Translations under genes and position numbers: made by a program
Notes under the pieces: model-generated
The model's database searches: none
What the model was told of the DNA's origin: nothing
The model's input: the letters and a program-made list of their open reading frames with translations, nothing else
Part shown: positions 31,453-36,071 of the stretch, in pieces
Numbering within the stretch: position 1 is the first letter of the stretch
Layout: each line of letters begins with the position of its first letter
NCBI GenBank assembly: GCA_965220955.1
Contig: CBDCRK010000042.1
Coordinates: 1 to 36,071 of the forward strand
Direction: 5' to 3'
Source: CBDCRK01 sp965220955
GTDB lineage: Bacteria; Desulfobacterota; Binatia; Bin18; CBDCRK01
Length of the DNA: 36,071 bases

Positions 31453-31682
31453 TCCATGTACTCCTTGAAGTCCTCTAGCGGGGCGTCGAAGTCCGGGGCC
31501 ATCCAGTGTTTCGTATCTTTCGCCGAGCCCGGCTGACACGGCCAACTGGTTCGGGGTGGCCGGGTGATGGCCGCCACCGGCTCACCCTGCGAGGTCAACA
31601 CGAGTTCTTCACCGGGAACCATTCCCTCGACCAGTTCCCGCAAATGGCTTTTCGCAGCGTCGAACGGTAAAGTGCGTGGCAT
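31449..31682 (-). CDS. Phd/YefM-family antitoxin
   Basis: This 77-residue antitoxin has a Phd/YefM fold: FDAAKSHLRELVEGMVPGEELVLTSQGEPVAAITRP is the DNA-binding half, and PGSAKDTKHWMAPDFDAPLEDFKEYME is the toxin-binding tail typical of partners of PIN toxins. GGAGAACATAGA precedes the ATG. Its toxin gene overlaps by four bases but has lost its middle, so the antitoxin is intact and unpaired. It lies between pglX and pglZ in the BREX operon, an unusual place for a TA module, and may now serve only as a repressor or be decaying. Confidence 0.88.
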   Translation of the reverse strand: MPRTLPFDAAKSHLRELVEGMVPGEELVLTSQGEPVAAITRPPRTSWPCQPGSAKDTKHWMAPDFDAPLEDFKEYME

Positions 31683-31695
31683 TCTATGTTCTCCT

Positions 31696-31750
31696 TTTTT
31701 TGTATTTCGTATTTTGTGTTTTTCGTGTATTTTCGTGTATTTCGTGGTTT
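31696..31750. repeat. Low-complexity TTTCGTGTA-type tandem repeat
   Basis: Imperfect repeats of TTTCGTGTAT and TTTTGTGTTT fill the short gap between pglX and the antitoxin gene and reach the pglX stop. The strand bias (T/G rich on plus, A/C rich on the transcribed strand) is strong. It may be a slippage-prone spacer marking where the antitoxin region joined the BREX operon. Confidence 0.6.
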
Positions 31751-34700
31751 ATTCCTCTTCCTTCCCACAGACCGCCTTCACCTCCGCCAAGAGATCACCA
31801 AATTTCCCATAGTTGACCTTCACACCGTCGTCGAGATCGAGGCTGATCCGCTGGTCGGCATAGTGGCGGAGTTTTTCGTCAAAGGTTTGGAGTTCTGCCT
31901 GTTGCTTGATGAGAGTGTCTCTTTCCTTCTCTTGTTTGCGGCGGTGTGAGGTTGATGTGGCAGAGGCTATTTCTCCTACAAGATGCTCAATGCGGGAAGC
32001 GATCTTTCCCTGCAAGGGAATCACATACTCGGTTCGCATGCGTGATAGCGTCCCGTCGTTGTAGCGATGAAGATACATCAGGCACTGAAAGGCTCGCTGC
32101 TTGCCGCTGGAGAACAGCCAGTAGATGGGACGGTTTTGGTAAGTCTGTAGATGGACTTTGAAGAAGCTGGCGCTGAGGTAACGCCGGATCGTTTCGCGGC
32201 TCGACTCGTTCTTCTTGGGCGAGAGGTTGTCGGCCAGGAACGTGAGGTTCTCTTCGAGGTGGCCTGCATCCCAGGCCACCGAGATGAACTTGATGAGGCG
32301 GTGGGCGGCATCGTCGTCGAACCACTCGGCGTCGGTCAGCGGGACAATACCATCGGTGTCGGCCGGGAAGGTCGTGTAGCGGCTCGGGTCGAAGCCCTCG
32401 TTACGACTGTGGGCGTAGATGAGGCCCGGCTCGTCGAGGCTGTAGCGGCCCATCGTGCAGCCGATGGCGTAGGACACCACCTCCTCCATGCTGTCCTGGC
32501 GGAAGCGGGTCCACTGCTCCTCTTCGGTGAGGTTGCCGCCGTAGCGATAGGCGGGGTTTACCGTGAGGGTGATCTGCTCGATGGGGACGTCGGGGGTGAG
32601 CTCATCCGCCAGGCCATAGGCGTCGATGAAGAGACGGTTGTTCTCCTCTTCGAGGCGCTTCATCTTGGCGATGGTTTCGCGGTTCTCGGTGGTCCAGGCG
32701 GTGTAGTTGGATTCGAGCGTTGGCGTGGGCTCGGAGAATGCTGTCAGGATGGGGAGGGATTGGAAGGCCCAGGATGTCTCGAAGGCGTTCCAATCCTCTT
32801 GGGACAATTGAATACACTTTCGGACGACGGGCTCAGTAGCTGCTGTCGAGACATTACTCGGCAGAGGTAGTTTTCGGAAATCTCCCGGCTGGAAGTGCAT
32901 CGTTGCATTGATGACCTTCGAAATATCGTTAATGAATCGGGTGTTGAGCATCGCAAGTGCGATCAGGTGACCGCCATCCAATATTGGATAGGCGCAATGT
33001 CCCGCAATATCAAAGACAGTTCCATTAGGGAGGAATCGCGCTCCTAGTCGCCCGGACGTCAAGTCAGTCCAAGTCACCGCCTCTTGAAAGTAGCAATCCT
33101 CAGAAGCGCAATGGTTTCCCAAGGTTTTCAATATCGACCGAGATTGAGAATCGTATGCAATGGTCAAGGTGATGTTGCCAAACCACTTTCTATAGGCGCC
33201 TCCCTTGTTGTACGGAAACCACTTCGCATTACTGGCGAGAGCTTCATCGAGCGAAGATGAGTCGGTCTTTATGGACCGTAAGTCCACTTCGACCCATTGC
33301 CGGGTGAAACGATCATTGTCACCGGTAGTCATTCCCGCTCGAGATGACGCAAGCTCAGATGCGCTTCTTGAGCGTCCGAAAACGTCGAATACACTGCCGG
33401 GCAGCCAGTAAGCCACGGGACTACCGGGGATTTTCTTGAACTTGTCTTGGAAGATCGCGTCGAATCGGTTCTCGGCATTAGCGAGCGCCGTTCGTTTCTC
33501 TTCCTCGTCTCCTTCTATCAGCCGGAAAAACACGGGCTTGTAGCTATCAGGTGACCGGTTCTTCAGGACAAACGCGGTCGTCTGAACGACCTCGCCCGAG
33601 ATGCTCCCAAAGGCTCGTGCGCCCAGATGCGCCATTGTGCGGATCGCTTTCTCCCGCAGCATCCGCTCCCGCATTCCCTGATACGAGGAGAGAAACATCC
33701 AGCTCTGCATTGTCACCATGGCGTTGTGGCCGACAGCCTTCGCCAGCGTGTACCCCCTCTCAATGAAGCATGCACAGAGGTCGCCCTTGGCGTCGGGGAA
33801 ATGATCCAAGGCGAACTTCTTCACCAGGGCGTTCATGCCCTTCCTGCTACCCATGTACGGCGGATTCGCGACCACCGCGTCGTACCGCGTGGCCAGCATC
33901 TCAGTCTGCTGCACCAGCGGCCCCAAGCGCTTGAGTGCACCCGCTACAAAGAGATCCTGGCTGGTCGCCTCGCTCAGCTGCTTCAGCGCTGGCAGCTTCG
34001 CCGCCAGATCCTCCGGGACCTGAATCAACGAGCCAAAAGTCGTGGCATGCTCGAACAGCCGTTTCAGCTCCGTGAGGTCACTCGGCTGCAGCCCGTAGTC
34101 AGAAAGCTTCACACCTTTCGCCAGTCGCTCCGCATCAAAGCCCGTACTGTCCACCAGCGCCATCACATTGAGCTTCACCCCCCGCTCAAAGAGCCGCCGG
34201 TCGTCCGCTCGCCCCTTCATCATGAGGGCGAAGGCGGCAAGCTGCGCTGCCCGGTCGTCGATCTCCAGGCCGAAGAGGTTCTTTTGCAGAATCAGCGTGG
34301 GAATGTCCCTGGCCCGGTAGCCTCGCTCCAGGTAGATCGCCTTGAGCAGATCGTAGGCTTCGACCAGGATGTGACCAGAGCCACAGGCGGGATCAAGTAA
34401 GGTGAGTTCTTCGGGGTTCAGGCTGTCGGGTGTGATCTCTTTTAGCTGGGCCTGCACTTCTGGCGTCTGCTCGGAAGGCTCGATGTAATACTCCATCTTT
34501 TCCCGCAGGGGAGACTGAGGATACGTTGCCAACCACTGCCGACCAAGGGTATTCTGCACCAGATACTTAACGATCCAGTTGGGAGTGAATAGCTGCGTAG
34601 CTGCCGGAATGTCTTCGCTCTTGACCACCTTGCCAATGACCTGATCCTTCTTCTCCGAGATGTAGAACTGATACAGCCAGCCAATGATCTCTACCTCTTG

Positions 34701-35303
34701 CCAGTCCTCTTCATCAATCTCATTCACCAGTTTACGGATCAGCGAATCAGAATGCAGCAGGTTGTCGGGGAGCAGGAGTTCCGTTTCGTCATCGACTCGC
34801 TCGAACAAAAAGGGCATCGTCGTACTCAGGGCATTACACTGGACGATAAGCAGTAACCGGTACAGCTCAGTCTCCTTCGTGCCATCGAGCTTGAGGTCGA
34901 TGACCTTATTCTTATCCAATCCCGGTAGGTCGACATGCTCGGCGTGTTCTGCGATTTCAGGCGTCGTCTTCCCCTCGGGATGACTCAGCACCCGATAGCC
35001 ATGATCGAGGTAGCCGTGCAGCTCCATGAAGCGAATGGCCACCAGTCGGTTGAACCAGGTATAGGCCATGGCTTCCATGACTTGATCGAACCCCTGACGA
35101 GCAATGCGCTCTTCCAGCCGCCTTCGCTTCGCCGCCACCGCCCGAGGGAAAGCTCTGCCCCCAATGATGGCCACATCCCCTTGCTCGGTGATCGGCTCGA
35201 TTTTGTTCTTGGTCAGGCCATAGTACACCGCCCGATCGGTGACCGCTGCAATAAAGTCACGGCGGGCTTGAGGAGCATAGTTTTTCAACTTTGTACGATT
35301 CAT
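31749..35303 (-). CDS. pglX: BREX-1 adenine-specific DNA methyltransferase PglX
   Basis: PglX (BrxX) methylates a host motif to mark self DNA and is required for BREX defence. This 1184-residue copy is full length. It begins NRTKLKNYAPQARRDFIAAV and has the SAM-binding motif DPACGSGHILVEAY at about 304 and the gamma-class adenine-methylation motif NPPY at 480-483 (NPPYMGSRKGMN). The long C-terminal part serves target recognition. The ATG overlaps the stop of the small upstream gene (ATGA), so the two are translationally coupled. A low-complexity repeat abuts its stop. No homopolymer phase-variation tract or frameshift was seen in the gene. Confidence 0.96.
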   Translation of the reverse strand: MNRTKLKNYAPQARRDFIAAVTDRAVYYGLTKNKIEPITEQGDVAIIGGRAFPRAVAAKRRRLEERIARQGFDQVMEAMAYTWFNRLVAIRFMELHGYLDHGYRVLSHPEGKTTPEIAEHAEHVDLPGLDKNKVIDLKLDGTKETELYRLLLIVQCNALSTTMPFLFERVDDETELLLPDNLLHSDSLIRKLVNEIDEEDWQEVEIIGWLYQFYISEKKDQVIGKVVKSEDIPAATQLFTPNWIVKYLVQNTLGRQWLATYPQSPLREKMEYYIEPSEQTPEVQAQLKEITPDSLNPEELTLLDPACGSGHILVEAYDLLKAIYLERGYRARDIPTLILQKNLFGLEIDDRAAQLAAFALMMKGRADDRRLFERGVKLNVMALVDSTGFDAERLAKGVKLSDYGLQPSDLTELKRLFEHATTFGSLIQVPEDLAAKLPALKQLSEATSQDLFVAGALKRLGPLVQQTEMLATRYDAVVANPPYMGSRKGMNALVKKFALDHFPDAKGDLCACFIERGYTLAKAVGHNAMVTMQSWMFLSSYQGMRERMLREKAIRTMAHLGARAFGSISGEVVQTTAFVLKNRSPDSYKPVFFRLIEGDEEEKRTALANAENRFDAIFQDKFKKIPGSPVAYWLPGSVFDVFGRSRSASELASSRAGMTTGDNDRFTRQWVEVDLRSIKTDSSSLDEALASNAKWFPYNKGGAYRKWFGNITLTIAYDSQSRSILKTLGNHCASEDCYFQEAVTWTDLTSGRLGARFLPNGTVFDIAGHCAYPILDGGHLIALAMLNTRFINDISKVINATMHFQPGDFRKLPLPSNVSTAATEPVVRKCIQLSQEDWNAFETSWAFQSLPILTAFSEPTPTLESNYTAWTTENRETIAKMKRLEEENNRLFIDAYGLADELTPDVPIEQITLTVNPAYRYGGNLTEEEQWTRFRQDSMEEVVSYAIGCTMGRYSLDEPGLIYAHSRNEGFDPSRYTTFPADTDGIVPLTDAEWFDDDAAHRLIKFISVAWDAGHLEENLTFLADNLSPKKNESSRETIRRYLSASFFKVHLQTYQNRPIYWLFSSGKQRAFQCLMYLHRYNDGTLSRMRTEYVIPLQGKIASRIEHLVGEIASATSTSHRRKQEKERDTLIKQQAELQTFDEKLRHYADQRISLDLDDGVKVNYGKFGDLLAEVKAVCGKEEE

Positions 35304-35536
35304 GGCAGGGGCCGACCAAGCACGCGCAAGGCCTGAACACGGAGTAGCGAAATCGTCTCACTTAACTCAACAAGCGCCTCTAGCTCCTCTCGCTCTGATT
35401 CCGTCAGTTGGCCCTCCGTGTTGCGATCCATCAATGCTTGAAGATGGGCATCGATTTTTGGCGGAAACCGCAAATCAGCCACAGAGGCTACTAGTTCCAC
35501 AGGGGTTTCGATCTTTGTTCCGGTCGATTCTTCCAT
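35300..35536 (-). CDS. Small helical protein between brxC and pglX, unknown function
   Basis: This 78-residue acidic protein has LRFPPKIDAHLQALMDRNTEGQLTESEREELEALVELSETISLLRVQALRVL, which is nearly all helix and probably coiled. I recall similar short proteins in other bacteria near nucleases or toxin genes, but cannot verify this. GGAGACACA precedes the ATG at 35536; an ATG at 35578 would overlap brxC and lacks a ribosome site. It overlaps pglX by four bases, so it is made together with the methyltransferase. This gene is not part of the canonical six-gene BREX type 1 set; it may be a regulator, adaptor or inserted antitoxin-like gene. Confidence 0.75.
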   Translation of the reverse strand: MEESTGTKIETPVELVASVADLRFPPKIDAHLQALMDRNTEGQLTESEREELEALVELSETISLLRVQALRVLGRPLP

Positions 35537-35555
35537 TGTGTCTCCGCTCTGGTTG

Positions 35556-36071
35556 CTAACGAATTTGCACCCGTTCATTCTGCCTTATCGCCTGCTCTAA
35601 TTCCTGCCGCAGTGTGTCAACAAAGACATTCACGTCGTCCATGGTCTCTAGATAGGCGACCTCCACCAGCTTGGCTGGTTCAATGACCCGATTCTTCTTG
35701 TAAGATGTGGTTGCTTCTCCTTCTGCGACCCTCTTGGCAAAGTCTTCAAGACGCAGGTTCGCTGCATCGAGTGCCTTTAGCGCTTCGGCCTCGGCCTGGG
35801 CCATATGAGCAAGGCTCTCTTCTGTCTCGACCTGCCCGCGGAACGATTCTAAGGGATCCAAACATACCGCACGCAGTCCGGCGTCTGCTTTAGCCGCTTC
35901 GATATCCTTCGTAAGTGTGGCAATGTAAGCATCGATGCTCTCATTGGCTTGCTTGCGCCGCTCGGTGATAAGAGCCATATTAACGCCGGTGACCGTACTG
36001 ATAAGGCCCTCTGCCTCCCTGATGGTACCATAGGGACTTGGTGCGGAAAGAATCTCCTGTATCCGCTTCAA
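35556..36071 (-). CDS. brxC: BREX system P-loop protein BrxC, C-terminal part (runs off window)
   Basis: Only the last 171 codons of a normally ~1200-residue AAA+ ATPase are present, and the 5' end lies beyond the right edge. The visible part is helical and coiled (IDAYIATLTKDIEAAKADAGL, then EAEALKALDAANLRLEDFAKRV) and ends with VEVAYLETMDDVNVFVDTLRQELEQAI followed by RVQIR, the usual BrxC terminus. BrxC is an essential ATPase of type 1 BREX. It is upstream of the small gene and pglX in the same operon, 19 bases apart. No Walker motif is visible because that domain is outside the window. Confidence 0.88.
   Translation of the reverse strand: MKRIQEILSAPSPYGTIREAEGLISTVTGVNMALITERRKQANESIDAYIATLTKDIEAAKADAGLRAVCLDPLESFRGQVETEESLAHMAQAEAEALKALDAANLRLEDFAKRVAEGEATTSYKKNRVIEPAKLVEVAYLETMDDVNVFVDTLRQELEQAIRQNERVQIR

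Noticed and set aside
31700..31748. TTTCGTGTA repeats as a possible CRISPR-like or origin-type array
   Set aside because: The units are short, imperfect and directly adjacent with no spacers. They look like slippage-type low complexity.
31946..34400. Long open frames on the plus strand opposite pglX (for example 239 and 257 codons)
   Set aside because: They are antisense shadows of pglX, whose protein is clearly conserved. They have no ribosome sites and no recognisable domains.

Overview
The window is a moderately GC-rich bacterial chromosome segment, probably from an uncultured lineage. Three things suggest a Chloroflexota (Dehalococcoidia-like), Tectomicrobia or Desulfobacterota-type genome: a split transketolase with a fused transaldolase/glucose-6-phosphate isomerase, a block of CaiB/BaiF CoA-transferases with a luciferase-like oxidoreductase and a D-aminoacylase-like amidohydrolase, and short G/C-rich palindromic intergenic repeats. 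This placement is a weak inference. No rRNA, tRNA or CRISPR array was seen.

Layout. (1) 26-3431: a small HExxH protein, an NSS-family sodium symporter and asparaginyl-tRNA synthetase. (2) 3477-11389: a central-carbon block. 6-phosphogluconate dehydrogenase (minus strand, with a glucoamylase-like GH15 remnant after it) is divergent from transketolase N and C subunits, transaldolase-PGI fusion and glucose-6-phosphate dehydrogenase. Together they form most of a pentose phosphate pathway; no lactonase, ribose-5-phosphate isomerase or epimerase was seen. (3) 11407-19019, all minus strand: three CoA-transferase family III proteins, an LLM flavin oxidoreductase, a RidA-like protein and an N-acyl-D-amino-acid deacylase-like amidohydrolase, probably a catabolic set with unknown substrate. 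(4) 19020-25262: an accessory patchwork with a MITE-like element, a glutaredoxin with an in-frame TGA at its first active-site cysteine, a DsbA/FrnE-like protein, two related small integrase-N-terminus-like proteins flanking a nitroreductase, a MUG/TDG-type DNA glycosylase, a GxxExxY protein, a second G/C-rich repeat element, a P-loop NTPase stub and a divergent Nramp transporter. (5) 25283-36071, minus strand: a BNR-repeat protein, then a type 1-like BREX phage-defence operon read from the right edge (brxC end, small protein, pglX, damaged Phd/PIN module, orphan ParD, pglZ, brxL). brxA and brxB would lie beyond the window.

The most striking signal is the selenoprotein candidate at 19567-19806. 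The TGA sits exactly where the first Cys of the CxxC motif belongs (U-G-P-C), the frame continues as a normal glutaredoxin to TAG, and a hairpin with an AGTT loop and a bulged U follows at bacterial SECIS spacing. The BREX interior is also unusual. A PIN toxin there has been cut in frame to its two ends while its antitoxin stays intact, a ParD antitoxin has no ParE and runs into pglZ, and the Lon-like domain of BrxL appears to lack the Ser-Lys dyad.
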